DNA of 64,000 nt from Lachnospiraceae bacterium Zagget2 (GCA_001941045.1 MSHD01000050.1:19936-83935), one strand, 5' to 3'; shown: positions 1-10,569, counted from the first letter of the stretch. The notes: generated from the letters alone by a model not told the origin. Program-made: numbers and translations.

Positions 1-1
1 T

Positions 2-73
2 CACGATGAGTTTTACGCTTCCGACAGCGCGCTCTACGAGCTGATCCTGGAGGTGTTCTATGAAAAAGAGTAG
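2..73 (+). CDS. C-terminal fragment of an upstream gene (product unknown), truncated by window start
   Basis: Open frame HDEFYASDSALYELILEVFYEKE-stop running in from the window edge; overlaps the sortase start by 14 nt. Confidence 0.5.
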   Translation, partial: HDEFYASDSALYELILEVFYEKE

Positions 74-827
74 ACGGGAATGGCTGCTTGCCATCCTTCT
101 GTTGCTGCTGAGCCTGATCCTGCTGGCGTCCGGATGGATGCTGATCCGGCGTATGCGAAGGGAAGAAGCGGCTTACGAAGAACTGCGGGAGGAAGTGACG
201 GAGCAGACGGACGAGCCCGCGGAAGCGGAGGAGGCGGAGGCAGAAGAGCCGCCGAACGACGTGGACTGGGAGGCACTGTGGGAGCGCAATCCGGATATCT
301 ATGCCTGGATCGAGATCCCGGGCACCCAGGTGGATTATCCGATCGTACAGCGAGCGGATGACAACCAATGGTATCTGACGCATACGATTGACGGTGAGGA
401 GGCCACTGCGGCTTCCATATATACCGAGTACCATAATTCGACGGATTTCCAGGATCCGAATACGGTCATTTACGGCCATAATATGCGCAGCGGCGCGATG
501 TTCGGCAGCCTGCATGAGTACGAGGACCGGGCGTTTTTTGATGAAAACAGGGAAATTCTGATCTACCTGCCGGATGCGACGCTGCATTACCGGATTTTCG
601 CGGCCTATGTCGCGGACAACCGTCACCTGTTACTCAGCTACGACTGGACGGACGCGGACGTGATGAATGCGTTCCTGGAGCAGGTATTTTCGATCCGGGA
701 GATGACTGCCAATATTGATACGGAAATGACCGTCACGGCGGAAGACCGGATTATCACATTGTCCACCTGTAATCACGGTATCAGCACACAGCGCTATCTG
801 GTGCTCGCCGTGCTGCAGGAGGAATAA
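60..827 (+). CDS. srtB: Class B sortase
   Basis: N-terminal TM segment; sortase B-like YAWIEIPGTQVDYPIVQ, VIYGHNM (catalytic His) and ITLSTC (catalytic Cys) motifs. Confidence 0.9.
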   Translation: MKKSRREWLLAILLLLLSLILLASGWMLIRRMRREEAAYEELREEVTEQTDEPAEAEEAEAEEPPNDVDWEALWERNPDIYAWIEIPGTQVDYPIVQRADDNQWYLTHTIDGEEATAASIYTEYHNSTDFQDPNTVIYGHNMRSGAMFGSLHEYEDRAFFDENREILIYLPDATLHYRIFAAYVADNRHLLLSYDWTDADVMNAFLEQVFSIREMTANIDTEMTVTAEDRIITLSTCNHGISTQRYLVLAVLQEE

Positions 828-841
828 GAGGAGGAGAGAGT

Positions 842-1699
842 ATGAAGAAATGGCTGGTGTTGCTCGGCGCGGCGGCCGCAATCCTCGGCTGCACTTTCGC
901 GAGCACCGCGAAGGGAAGCGTGACGAACGGTATGGAAGTCGTCAGCTCCATGCTTCCGGAGACGGAGGACCTGTATGATCCGCAGAGCGGCCCGCTCATC
1001 TGCGAGACGAAGGACGAGGCGGATACGGCTGTGGCAGGAGGTGCGGTTCCTGATGATGTCTATTACTGGGAGTGGCTGGCGGGGACGGATAACGATCATT
1101 TTCCGGACGTTCCGAATGCGGTCGTGGAACAGATCCTGCAGGTAAATGACGGACAGCTTGAGCTGACGGCGCTCTCGTCGAAATTTGCGGGATATGAACT
1201 GCTGGCCAGAATCGGTGATCTGCATCTGGTAAGATACAGCGACGGTTCGTACCACCACGGCTATGTGGACGACTACGGCAATCTGACAAATGTGCTTCGT
1301 TTCCGTGAGCTTGAGGCCACCTGGCAGTGTGACAACCTGATCTCGGGAGCAGAGATCCGGGTCATCCATTACAGCAACGTCACGAACAGCTGGGAATTTA
1401 TCACGCCGCAGTCTCTGAACGTCAGCGGAAAGACCGTCACGGCGAGCTTCACGGATCTGTCGCCGATCGGCCTGGTCTACCGGATGACGTCTTCCACGGG
1501 AGACAGTTCTGCGTCCGGAAGCTCCTCCTCGGGAGCGGACGGCGCGACGGCTTCATCGTCGGATGAGGTTGTCTTTATTTCACCGAAGACCGGTCAGGGC
1601 TACCGGACGGAGCTCCTGCTGGTACTGGGAGCGGCCTGCATCATGGCTGCGGCTTACATCGGCCTGCGACCGGCAATACGCAGAAGAAAAGACAGGTAG
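842..1699 (+). CDS. Secreted, probably sortase-anchored surface protein with C-terminal SPKTG sorting signal
   Basis: Signal peptide-like N-terminus; C-terminal SPKTGQG + hydrophobic stretch + RRRKDR tail; adjacent to sortase. Confidence 0.75.
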   Translation: MKKWLVLLGAAAAILGCTFASTAKGSVTNGMEVVSSMLPETEDLYDPQSGPLICETKDEADTAVAGGAVPDDVYYWEWLAGTDNDHFPDVPNAVVEQILQVNDGQLELTALSSKFAGYELLARIGDLHLVRYSDGSYHHGYVDDYGNLTNVLRFRELEATWQCDNLISGAEIRVIHYSNVTNSWEFITPQSLNVSGKTVTASFTDLSPIGLVYRMTSSTGDSSASGSSSSGADGATASSSDEVVFISPKTGQGYRTELLLVLGAACIMAAAYIGLRPAIRRRKDR

Positions 1700-1718
1700 T
1701 TGGGAGATTCGGTTACAG

Positions 1719-2999
1719 ATGAGGGAGACAGAAAAGAAGAAATTGCTGATTTACGCCCATTATTATGTGCCGGATGTGGCGGCCACCGCGCAGATCCTGA
1801 GGGAACTGGCGGAAGGCCTCAGAGACCGGCTCGATGTGACGGTGATCTGTACCGTCCCTTCCTACGACGGTCACGTCGGGGAAGAATACAGGACAAAGCA
1901 GTTTTACCGGGAGAGGATCGGCGGCGTCGAGGTCGTGCGTATCCGGGTGCCGGAGTTTGACAAGACGCGGAAGCTGACCAGAGTGAAAAATATCCTGGCA
2001 TATTTCTTTGGCGCCGTGGCCGCCACTTTTACAACCGGAAAAGCGGATTATGTGTATTCCATCTCGCAGCCTCCCGTACTGGGAGGCCTGCTTGGGGTAT
2101 GGGGGAAACTGGTAAAACGTGCCAGATACATATACAATATCCAGGACTTTAATCCGGAGCAGATCATGGCGGTCGGATACAGCCATTGCAAACCTGTGCT
2201 CTGGCTTATGATGTTCTGCGACAAGATCAGCTGCCGCATGGCGGACAAAGTGATCCTGGTGGGGGAGGATATGGCGGATACGCTGAGGCGGCGCTTCGGG
2301 TCGAAGAAGATTCCTCCCTTCTGTGTCATCAATAACTGGGTGAACGAGCGGGAGCTGCTGCCGCTGCCGACCGATCATGAAGGGGTGAGAGCCTTCCGCA
2401 GGCAGTACGGCCTCGAGGACAAGTATGTCGTCATGTACTCGGGGAATATTGGATTTTACTATGATCTGGACGGGCTGATCCGGGTGATGAACGCCTTCAG
2501 CCGGGACGGGACGCCCATCGCGGCGGACGGGCGCGAGGTAGTCTTCGCTTTCGTCGGCGCCGGCGGTATGAAGGAGGCGCTCGAACAGTATGTATACACT
2601 CACAAAATGAAGAATGTGGTATTTATCCCCTATCAGGAAAAGAAGTCTCTCGGTTACAGCCTGAACGCCGCCGACGTCCACTGGGTCGTCAGCGCGCGGG
2701 GCATCAAGGGCGTGTCCACGCCGTCGAAATGTTACGGCGTCATGGCCTGCGGCAAGCCGGTGCTGGGCGTGCTCGAACAGGGCACGGAGATCGAGCGCAT
2801 CGTGCGGGAGTCGGGCTGCGGACTTCTGTGTGAGCCCGGCGACTACGATCAGGTGGCGGAGAACCTGCGCTGGTTCACCGAACACGCCGGAGAGCGCGAA
2901 CAGGCAGAGATGGGGAGCCGCGGGCGGAGCTACCTGGAGAAATACCTGACCATGGAAATATCGCTGCGGCGTTATGCGGACGAGATCATGAGCTGCTGA
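1719..2999 (+). CDS. Glycosyltransferase family 4 (WbuB-like)
   Basis: KKLLIYAHYYVPDVAATAQILRELAEGL N-terminus and GT4-type C-terminal domain; start chosen at ATG 1719 inside ORF 1563..2999. Confidence 0.85.
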   Translation: MRETEKKKLLIYAHYYVPDVAATAQILRELAEGLRDRLDVTVICTVPSYDGHVGEEYRTKQFYRERIGGVEVVRIRVPEFDKTRKLTRVKNILAYFFGAVAATFTTGKADYVYSISQPPVLGGLLGVWGKLVKRARYIYNIQDFNPEQIMAVGYSHCKPVLWLMMFCDKISCRMADKVILVGEDMADTLRRRFGSKKIPPFCVINNWVNERELLPLPTDHEGVRAFRRQYGLEDKYVVMYSGNIGFYYDLDGLIRVMNAFSRDGTPIAADGREVVFAFVGAGGMKEALEQYVYTHKMKNVVFIPYQEKKSLGYSLNAADVHWVVSARGIKGVSTPSKCYGVMACGKPVLGVLEQGTEIERIVRESGCGLLCEPGDYDQVAENLRWFTEHAGEREQAEMGSRGRSYLEKYLTMEISLRRYADEIMSC

Positions 3000-3012
3000 G
3001 GAAATACGAAAG

Positions 3013-3876
3013 ATGGCTGATTTGACGGTTGTGATACTGACGAAAAATGAAGAGCAGAACCTGAGAAAGTGCGTGGAGTCGCTGCGCGGCGTCGCGCGCC
3101 GGGTCGTGGTCGTGGACAGCGGCAGCACGGACAGGACCGTGGAGATCGCGCGGGAGCTGGACGCGGAGGTCTGTTTTCATCCGTTTGAGAGCCATTCTGC
3201 ACAGTTTAACTGGGCGCTGAAGCAGGTCAGCACGACCTGGGTGATGAAGCTGGACGCGGACGAGGAACTGACTGCGGAGCTTGCGCAGGAGATTGAGGAA
3301 AAGCTGGATTGCCTGCCGGAGCATGTCAGCGGGGCCATTTTGCGCCGCCGTGTGTATTTCATGGGTCGCTGGCTGAAGCATGGCGGGAAATATCCCGAGC
3401 TGCTCCTTCGGATTTTCCGCGTCGGTCATGGAATGTCCGAGGAGCGGATGATGGATGAGCATCTCATTGTCACCGACGGCGACGTCGTCACTTTCGCGCA
3501 TGATTTTCTTGACGACAACAGAAAGACTCTGGAGTGGTGGGTCGGAAAACACAACTGGTACAGCGGCCGGGAGGTGATCGACCGGTGCGCGGTTCCGGAA
3601 TCGGCGGCGACCGTGGAGGACACGGCGACTTCCGTGCAGGCGAAGGTAAAGCGTTTTATCAAAGAGCATGGCTACTACAGGCTGCCGCCCTTCCTGCGGG
3701 CGCATCTGTATTTTATCTATCGATATTATATACGACTGGGCTTTCTGGATGGCAGGGAGGGAAAGATCTATACCTTTCTGCAGGCCTACTGGTATCGCTT
3801 TCTGGTAGATGCGAAGCTGTATGAGTGTGAGAAACGGGAGTCAGAGATAGGAGTAGCGGGGGAGATGAAAGCGTGA
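3013..3876 (+). CDS. Glycosyltransferase family 2 (KdtX/WaaE-like)
   Basis: LTVVILTKNEEQNLRKCVESL, VVDSGSTDRT, KLDADEEL motifs. Confidence 0.88.
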   Translation: MADLTVVILTKNEEQNLRKCVESLRGVARRVVVVDSGSTDRTVEIARELDAEVCFHPFESHSAQFNWALKQVSTTWVMKLDADEELTAELAQEIEEKLDCLPEHVSGAILRRRVYFMGRWLKHGGKYPELLLRIFRVGHGMSEERMMDEHLIVTDGDVVTFAHDFLDDNRKTLEWWVGKHNWYSGREVIDRCAVPESAATVEDTATSVQAKVKRFIKEHGYYRLPPFLRAHLYFIYRYYIRLGFLDGREGKIYTFLQAYWYRFLVDAKLYECEKRESEIGVAGEMKA

Positions 3877-5015
3877 GGCGGAGAAAGATACTGATCCTCA
3901 TCGGTCGTTATCTGCCCGGATATAAGGACGGTGGACCGGTGCGTTCGATCAAGAACCTGACGGATGCGCTGGGTGATGAGTACGAGTTCCGGATCCTGAC
4001 CTGCGACCGCGATCACGGCGACACAAAGCCCTACCCGGATATCTGCGTGAACGGATGGAATCATGTCGGAAAGGCGGAGGTATACTATGTACCGCCGGGT
4101 GGATTTAAGATGAAGCTGATCCGGGCGCTGGCACGGAAGGCGGACGTGGTGTATGTCTGCGGCTGCTTCAACGATTACGCGATCCATACGCTGCTGCTGA
4201 AAAGATTCGGGTTGATCGACAGGCCGGTGGCGGTGGCGGCGATGGGACTGTTCTCACCGCTGGAGTTTGCGAGGAAGCGTAAAAAGAAACAGTTGTATGT
4301 CAGCATATTTAATGCGCTTGGGTTTTTCCGGAGAATATACTGGTCGGCAACGTCTGAAATAGAAGTGAACGATATCCTGCAGCATGTGAAGACGGAAAGA
4401 CAGAGATGTATGATTGCGGAAGACCTGCCTCGTCTTGTGAGTTCCGGGAAAATCATAAAGCAAAAAGAAAAAGGGTGTCTCAAAGTAGTCTGGATATCGC
4501 GGATTGCCGAAATAAAAAACCTTGAGGAAGTAATAGAAGTACTGGGTGAAGTAAGCGGCAATATAGAATTCACGGTTTACGGGCCGGTTCAGGATACTGC
4601 TTACTGGGAGCGATGCCGGAGAAAACTGAAAGCATTACCGGATCATGTGCATTGGTCTTATAAGGGAAATGTGGATTCTGAGCGGGTGGTGGATACTCTG
4701 AAAGCGTATCATGTATTCTTTTTCCTGACAAAAGGTGAGAATTTCGGACATGTAATTCAGGAGGCCTTGTCTGCCGGCTGCCCCGCTGTTATCAGTGATC
4801 GGACGCCGTGGAGAGACTTTGAAAAATACGGCGTGGGTTATGTCGTATCGCTGGCAGATCGAAAGCGTATGAAGGAAGTACTGGAATACTATACCTGGAT
4901 GGCGAATGATGAATATGGAAAAATTTCGGCGATGGCACATGAATACGCTGTGAAGGTAAGTAATCATAAGGCCGCGGAAAGTGGATACCGACAGATTTTT
5001 GCGCTGGACAGCTGA
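3873..5015 (+). CDS. Glycosyltransferase family 4
   Basis: GRYLPGYKDGGPVRSIKNL N-terminus; C-terminal GENFGHVIQEALSAGCPAVISD motif. Confidence 0.85.
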   Translation: MRRRKILILIGRYLPGYKDGGPVRSIKNLTDALGDEYEFRILTCDRDHGDTKPYPDICVNGWNHVGKAEVYYVPPGGFKMKLIRALARKADVVYVCGCFNDYAIHTLLLKRFGLIDRPVAVAAMGLFSPLEFARKRKKKQLYVSIFNALGFFRRIYWSATSEIEVNDILQHVKTERQRCMIAEDLPRLVSSGKIIKQKEKGCLKVVWISRIAEIKNLEEVIEVLGEVSGNIEFTVYGPVQDTAYWERCRRKLKALPDHVHWSYKGNVDSERVVDTLKAYHVFFFLTKGENFGHVIQEALSAGCPAVISDRTPWRDFEKYGVGYVVSLADRKRMKEVLEYYTWMANDEYGKISAMAHEYAVKVSNHKAAESGYRQIFALDS

Positions 5016-5032
5016 GTGAAGCAGGAATAGTG

Positions 5033-6151
5033 ATGAAAGTATTATTTATGGTGAATATACCGGCGCCATACAGGGTAGATTTTTTTAACGAACTGGGCAA
5101 AAGCTGCGACCTGACCGTTCTGTTTGAGCAGAGACGGGATAAAAGCAGAAATTCGAAGTGGGAAGCAGATGAAGCGGCAGGTTTTCATGCAGTTTTTCTT
5201 GAGGGCGTCCGGATGGGTGAAGCCGATGCGTTTTGCCCGGGGGTGATAACCTTCCTGTCATTAAAGAAATATGATGTGATTATAGTAGGGGCGTATCATA
5301 CTCCGACCGGGCGATTTGCGATTGATTATATGCGTCGGAAGAAGATTCCTTTTCTGCTCAGCACGGATGGCGGCATGATAAAGAAGGATAATTTTCTGAA
5401 ATACAGAGTGAAATACCACTATATTCACTCTGCTTTTATGTGGCTGGCGCCCGGTGCGGCTGCAGCCAGGTATCTGGGACATTATGGTGCGGAGCCTGAC
5501 AGAATACGCAGCTACCCCTTTACGTCTGTACGGGAGTGCGATATTCAGAAAAATGCAGCGCAGCGGAAAGCGGAGCTGCGCGCGAAGCTGGGCATCCCAT
5601 ATCGGAAACTGTTGCTGGCGGTGGGGCAATTTATCCCAAGAAAGGGTTTTGATATCCTGCTGCGCGCCTGCGCGGGACTGGATCCGTCCGTGGGCGTCTG
5701 TCTGGTAGGAGGGAAGCCCACGCAGGAATATCTGGATATCTGCGAACGTTTCCACCTTACGAATGTGCGTTTTGTGGATTTTCAGAGCAAAGAAAGTCTT
5801 GCGGAGTATTATGACGCGGCAGATCTCTTTGTTCATCCAACGCGGGAGGATATCTGGGGACTGGTTATCAATGAGGCGCTGGCACACGGACTTCCGGTCA
5901 TCACGACGGATCGCTGTCTGGCGGGAGCGGAGATGGTACGCGACGGCTGGAATGGCAGGATCGTTCCGGCGGAGTCGGACGCGCTGCATGACGCGATCGC
6001 GGAGCTGGTGCTGGATGAGGGAAAGACAGGGCTTTTTGCGCGGCGCAGTCTGGAGATAGCAGAGGCCTGTACGATCGAACAGATGAGCAGAGCGCATCTG
6101 GAAGTATTTGCGGAATTTCTGGACAGGAGCAGTCGATTTGGAGAGGCTTAG
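5033..6151 (+). CDS. Glycosyltransferase family 4
   Basis: MVNIPAPYRVDFFNEL N-terminus; HPTREDIWGLVINEALAHGLPVITTD motif. Confidence 0.88.
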   Translation: MKVLFMVNIPAPYRVDFFNELGKSCDLTVLFEQRRDKSRNSKWEADEAAGFHAVFLEGVRMGEADAFCPGVITFLSLKKYDVIIVGAYHTPTGRFAIDYMRRKKIPFLLSTDGGMIKKDNFLKYRVKYHYIHSAFMWLAPGAAAARYLGHYGAEPDRIRSYPFTSVRECDIQKNAAQRKAELRAKLGIPYRKLLLAVGQFIPRKGFDILLRACAGLDPSVGVCLVGGKPTQEYLDICERFHLTNVRFVDFQSKESLAEYYDAADLFVHPTREDIWGLVINEALAHGLPVITTDRCLAGAEMVRDGWNGRIVPAESDALHDAIAELVLDEGKTGLFARRSLEIAEACTIEQMSRAHLEVFAEFLDRSSRFGEA

Positions 6152-7331
6152 AAGCATAAAAACGGAGAATCTGATCATAGCAGCGGCGCTGACAGGTATC
6201 CCGTTGCTGAATCAGATGAATACCAGTATAAGAAGCATCGGAAATATGATCTATATCCCGATGCTGCTGGTACTCTTCTACGCGTTTTATTTTCAACGAG
6301 TGCTGGTGTTCGATGAGCAGAGCCGCGTGATTCTGATGCTGTTCTATGCGGCGACGGTCGTGCTCCCGATTCTTGACCTGAATATTATCCGGGCAGGGAT
6401 TTCCGAGACAGTCATGGCGATGGGACTGAGCGCGGTCACTTTCACCGCGGTATTTCTGCTTGCAAACGAGAATCACGGGATGCCAGCTGATTCCATGATC
6501 GGGTATATGCTGCTGGGAAACAGTGTTGTGCTTTTCTATAATATCCTGCTGAATGCGGATGAGATCAGTCTGATGAATATCTCCTATCTCCTTCAGGGGG
6601 AGAGATCGGTGCGGGCATATTTCGGGTTTTCTCATCCGAATACAGTAGCACTCTATGCCTGCCTGGAGGTGATTCTGCTGTATCTGTACCTGATTCGTAT
6701 CCGCAGACGTTATATCATCGGTGCGGCGTTGATTGTCCTGAGTTGGGCGGCGATCGTATCGACCGGTTCCAGGACCGGCTTTTACTGCGCAAGCTTTTTT
6801 ATCGGGATGGAGGTGTACCAGAATTACCTGATGCGGAAGGTTCGCACAAAACTGAAGAACCTGATTTATCTGATTCCCGTGTTTCTGGTGTTTACGTTAT
6901 TGACGAGCTCGACCTATACGCTGGATATGACTTCCTATACGAGCGGAAGGGATGTCCTGAACGCAGAATGTATTGCGCAGCTTCAGGAAAACGGATGGGC
7001 GTTTTTTGGATATGCACCGTTGAATCTCCTGTCTCTATCTCCGTACCTTGATTTGACCGACTGTGGGTATGTGATTACAATAGCTCAGTTTGGGTATGTA
7101 GGGCTTGGCATATTTATAATTATTTTCTGTTACATGGCCTGGAACTTCTTCCAAAGAGAAGCTTACACGGGGATGAATCTGCTGATGGTGCTGGTTCTGT
7201 ATTCCGCCACGGAGAACGTGGTTTTCAATTCCGGCGTGAGTCTGTCAGTATGTCTGTGGATTTTGATGGCACTGTATCTTGTGAGAGATGAAGAAATGAA
7301 AAAATTAACGACGCAAACGGAAACCATATAA
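6108..7331 (+). CDS. O-antigen/exopolysaccharide polymerase-like polytopic membrane protein
   Basis: Many predicted TM segments; position in EPS cluster; start uncertain (overlaps previous gene). Confidence 0.65.
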   Translation: MRNFWTGAVDLERLRSIKTENLIIAAALTGIPLLNQMNTSIRSIGNMIYIPMLLVLFYAFYFQRVLVFDEQSRVILMLFYAATVVLPILDLNIIRAGISETVMAMGLSAVTFTAVFLLANENHGMPADSMIGYMLLGNSVVLFYNILLNADEISLMNISYLLQGERSVRAYFGFSHPNTVALYACLEVILLYLYLIRIRRRYIIGAALIVLSWAAIVSTGSRTGFYCASFFIGMEVYQNYLMRKVRTKLKNLIYLIPVFLVFTLLTSSTYTLDMTSYTSGRDVLNAECIAQLQENGWAFFGYAPLNLLSLSPYLDLTDCGYVITIAQFGYVGLGIFIIIFCYMAWNFFQREAYTGMNLLMVLVLYSATENVVFNSGVSLSVCLWILMALYLVRDEEMKKLTTQTETI

Positions 7332-7428
7332 AATAAAATTATAGTAGCAAAAGTATAAAGAGGATGGGTGTGTTACGGACATAAAAAGAAGAATTAGATC
7401 AATTAATTTGATCGCAAATAGAGACAAG

Positions 7429-8258
7429 ATGATTCTGTCAGATGCGAATCGCAAAGCAAATCGAAATCAGGTGAATTTGCACTGGTGTAGTCTAAACGGC
7501 GTGGGGGGGGGATTGAGAATCTGGGCGATTACCTCTCAGTCCTGATTCTTGATTATATGCTTAAATATTATGATATAGATGCGGAGAAGAGACTAAGGGT
7601 AACAAGACATTTATATGGAATTGGCTCCATTATATCCATGGGTTATCAAAACGCTACGATCTGGGGAAGTGGTTTAATGTTTGACCTTGACTATAAGTGG
7701 GCCAGATTTCGAAAACTTGATGTCAGAGCCGTCAGAGGGCAAGAAACTCGCAGAGTTTTGTGTCGATTAGGGTATGATTGTCCGGAAATTTATGGTGATC
7801 CAGCCTGTTTGTTGCCGTTGTTTTATCATCCAGCCAATAGAGAAAAGAAGCATGCTGTCTCTGTGATTCTTCACCATTCAGTTAAGGACGCGGTGCTGCC
7901 TGAAGGTATACATAGAATCTCGATGTGTACAACTGATTATAAATCGGTGATCAATGAGATTGTATCATCGGAAGTAATTATATCCGGAAGTTTACATGGG
8001 ATCATTCTCGCTGAGGCATATGGTATACCTGCTGTTTTGTTGAAAGACAGAGAACCTTTTGAGTTATTAAAGTATAAAGATTATTTTTCATCCACCGATC
8101 GAAACGGTTTCAGAATCGCCAACAGTATTCAGGAAGCATTAAATATGGAACCAAATGAGCTTCCATGTCTGGGTGAGATGCAGGAGCGCCTTTTGAAATG
8201 TTTTCCTGTAGACTTGTGGGAGGACAGAAAAGATGACCTTTTTAAATGGAGAAAGTAA
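7429..8258 (+). pseudogene. Polysaccharide pyruvyl transferase family protein interrupted by a frameshift at a G9 tract
   Basis: Frame-1 reading MILSDANRKANRNQVNLHWCSLNGVGG continues after the G tract in the other frame as IENLGDYLSVLILDYML...; the C-terminal part is ORF 7557..8258 (ISGSLHGIILAEAYGIPAVLL). Confidence 0.7.
7503..7511 (+). repeat. G9 mononucleotide tract inside pyruvyl transferase gene
   Basis: Direct count of consecutive G; coincides with the reading-frame break. Confidence 0.9.
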
Positions 8259-8261
8259 TTT

Positions 8262-9488
8262 ATGGTAAAGATTGTTTTATGTGGCCACACAGGTTCAATG
8301 AACAGAGGAAGTGATGCTATCGTAAAATCTACTGCAGATTTACTTTCTGAAGCCGGAATGGAAGCTGTATTAGCTTCTTATAAGAAGGATGAGGATTCTT
8401 TGTATGGTACAAAAGAATACTCTGAAGTTATTCGTTATGCTGACAGAAAGAAAAATCCAACGCTGAGATTATTATCACTGGTATTTATGATAATAAAACG
8501 GCGAATGACAAGTGCTAAAATACGACAAATACCAGTGGTTAGATATTTGAAGAAAAATCACGCCTGTTCATTGAGTATAGGGGGAGACACGTACTGTTAT
8601 GGTGATTTACCATATCAATATGTATCCATGAATGGCACATGTTTAAAAAAAAATATAACTTCGATCTTATGGGCATGTTCCATTGAAAAAGAAAGGATAC
8701 TACAGCCGGAGATTTATGATGATCTGAAACGATACAATTTGATTTTCCCTCGAGAAAAATTAACATATGAGAACCTGATAGAAGCCGGGTTTGAAAAGCA
8801 AAATATAATAAAAATGTGCGATCCGGCATTTTTCCTGACTCCTGAAACAGTAGATTTAGCCTGGATGGATGACAGGACGTGGGTAGGCATGAATATAAGC
8901 CCTGTTGTTTCCTTTGGAATAAATCCCCATAAGGGGCTTGTCATAAATAATTATGTTAAGACTGTTAAATATATATTAGAAAATACTGATATGAATGTTG
9001 TACTTATACCACATGTATATAAGGTGGATGAGGATAATTATTCAGAAGATGTTCGGATGGGATATAAAGTATTCTCGTATTTTGAAGAAAACGCAGAACT
9101 GAAGAGAAGAATTAAAGTTGTTGACGAGTTTTATAATTCTAAACAACTTAAATATATAATTTCAAGATGCCATCTTATTATTACGGCCAGGACACATGTA
9201 TCAATTGCTTCTTATTCAAGTTGTATTCCGACACTGGTTGTGGGGTATTCGGTCAAGGCGGATGGCATAGCCGTGGATCTGTTCAATGAAACCGAACATT
9301 TTGTTATAAGGGCCGATTCTATTGAACAGGAAACAGAAATCCTTGAAAAGTATATTTGGCTGGAGAAACATTGGGATGATGTTCATGCGCACTTAGCGGA
9401 AGTGCTTCCCTCTTACAAACAGCAGACATTGGATGCTGTGAAAAAGTTAAAAGAATATTTGGAAAATTCGGAAGATAAAGGAACGTAA
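8262..9488 (+). CDS. Polysaccharide pyruvyl transferase family protein
   Basis: GHTGSMNRGSDAIVKSTADLL N-terminus, ARTHVSIASYSSCIPTLVVGYSVKADGIA C-terminal motif. Confidence 0.8.
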   Translation: MVKIVLCGHTGSMNRGSDAIVKSTADLLSEAGMEAVLASYKKDEDSLYGTKEYSEVIRYADRKKNPTLRLLSLVFMIIKRRMTSAKIRQIPVVRYLKKNHACSLSIGGDTYCYGDLPYQYVSMNGTCLKKNITSILWACSIEKERILQPEIYDDLKRYNLIFPREKLTYENLIEAGFEKQNIIKMCDPAFFLTPETVDLAWMDDRTWVGMNISPVVSFGINPHKGLVINNYVKTVKYILENTDMNVVLIPHVYKVDEDNYSEDVRMGYKVFSYFEENAELKRRIKVVDEFYNSKQLKYIISRCHLIITARTHVSIASYSSCIPTLVVGYSVKADGIAVDLFNETEHFVIRADSIEQETEILEKYIWLEKHWDDVHAHLAEVLPSYKQQTLDAVKKLKEYLENSEDKGT

Positions 9489-9489
9489 T

Positions 9490-10569
9490 ATGAAATATTT
9501 TGTTTCGCATAATCTTGGAAGGAATAAAGGAGCCAGTAGTAAAGCTCGATGTGATATCGAAGAAATTCTCATAAAGGAGGGATTTTTGGCACTTACCAAG
9601 TGTAAGCTTTCAGACGCTTCAAATTCTTTTGAAATGCAGTTTTTTAAATTATATGGTTATATTCTGGATTTTGTATACTGGGATCGTGTATGCAGACAAC
9701 TTTCTAAAGGTGATATCTTGTTTATACAACATCCAATGCCGTCGTCTGAAATCGTGTATCACAGTGTAAAGAAACTGAAAGCAAAAGGCGTATATGTAGT
9801 GATGATCATTCACGATCTGTATACGATCAGAGAAAATAAGGATATTTCAAAAAGGCATTGCTATGTCCGTGACTTTTTGCTGCCAAATGAATGTGATGTT
9901 GTGATCAGCCACAATGTACATATGACAAATAAATTAAAAAGTCTGGGAATGGATCAATGCAGATTTGTTGACCTGGGTATTTTTGATTATATATGGCAAA
10001 AAAATGCGTCAGATGAAACCAACATCGAATTAAGCGAAAACATTATTATTGCGGGGAATTTGTCAAGGCAGAAATCCGGGTATTTGTACGATACATCGTG
10101 GCTTTCTGATAATATTACTATTGAATTATATGGTGCCAATTGGGATGGCGAAGCTTCGGAACAAATTCATTATCATGGCAATTTTAATCCGGATGATTTA
10201 CCGGAGAAACTGGAAAAAGGATTTGGACTTGTCTGGGATGGGTATTCATCTACAGGGTGTAAAGGAAGTTATGGAGATTATCTGAAAATAAATAATCCTC
10301 ATAAAGCTTCACTGTATCTCTCGGTCGGATTGCCAGTCATTGTCTGGAGAGAATCGGCTATGGCTGATTTCGTTGCAGAAAACGGTATTGGTCTCTGTAT
10401 TGACGATTTAGAAGATATAAAAACAATTCTGGAATCATTAACAGAATCTGAATTGCAGAATATTTATGAAAATGTTGCAAGAGTCTCAGCCAAAATCAGA
10501 AGTGGCATGTTTTTTGAAGAGGCTTTGTCAGAAGCTATGAGAATTCTTTGCGACGAAACTGACAGATGA
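9490..10569 (+). CDS. Galactofuranosyltransferase/GtfA-like glycosyltransferase
   Basis: DILFIQHPMPSS, IIHDLYTIR, YLKINNPHKASLYLSVGLPVIVW motifs typical of this family. Confidence 0.7.
   Translation: MKYFVSHNLGRNKGASSKARCDIEEILIKEGFLALTKCKLSDASNSFEMQFFKLYGYILDFVYWDRVCRQLSKGDILFIQHPMPSSEIVYHSVKKLKAKGVYVVMIIHDLYTIRENKDISKRHCYVRDFLLPNECDVVISHNVHMTNKLKSLGMDQCRFVDLGIFDYIWQKNASDETNIELSENIIIAGNLSRQKSGYLYDTSWLSDNITIELYGANWDGEASEQIHYHGNFNPDDLPEKLEKGFGLVWDGYSSTGCKGSYGDYLKINNPHKASLYLSVGLPVIVWRESAMADFVAENGIGLCIDDLEDIKTILESLTESELQNIYENVARVSAKIRSGMFFEEALSEAMRILCDETDR

Noticed and set aside
4175-4573. Minus-strand ORF of 132 aa inside a GT4 gene
   Set aside because: Overlaps a strong plus-strand coding sequence and has no family signature or RBS context.
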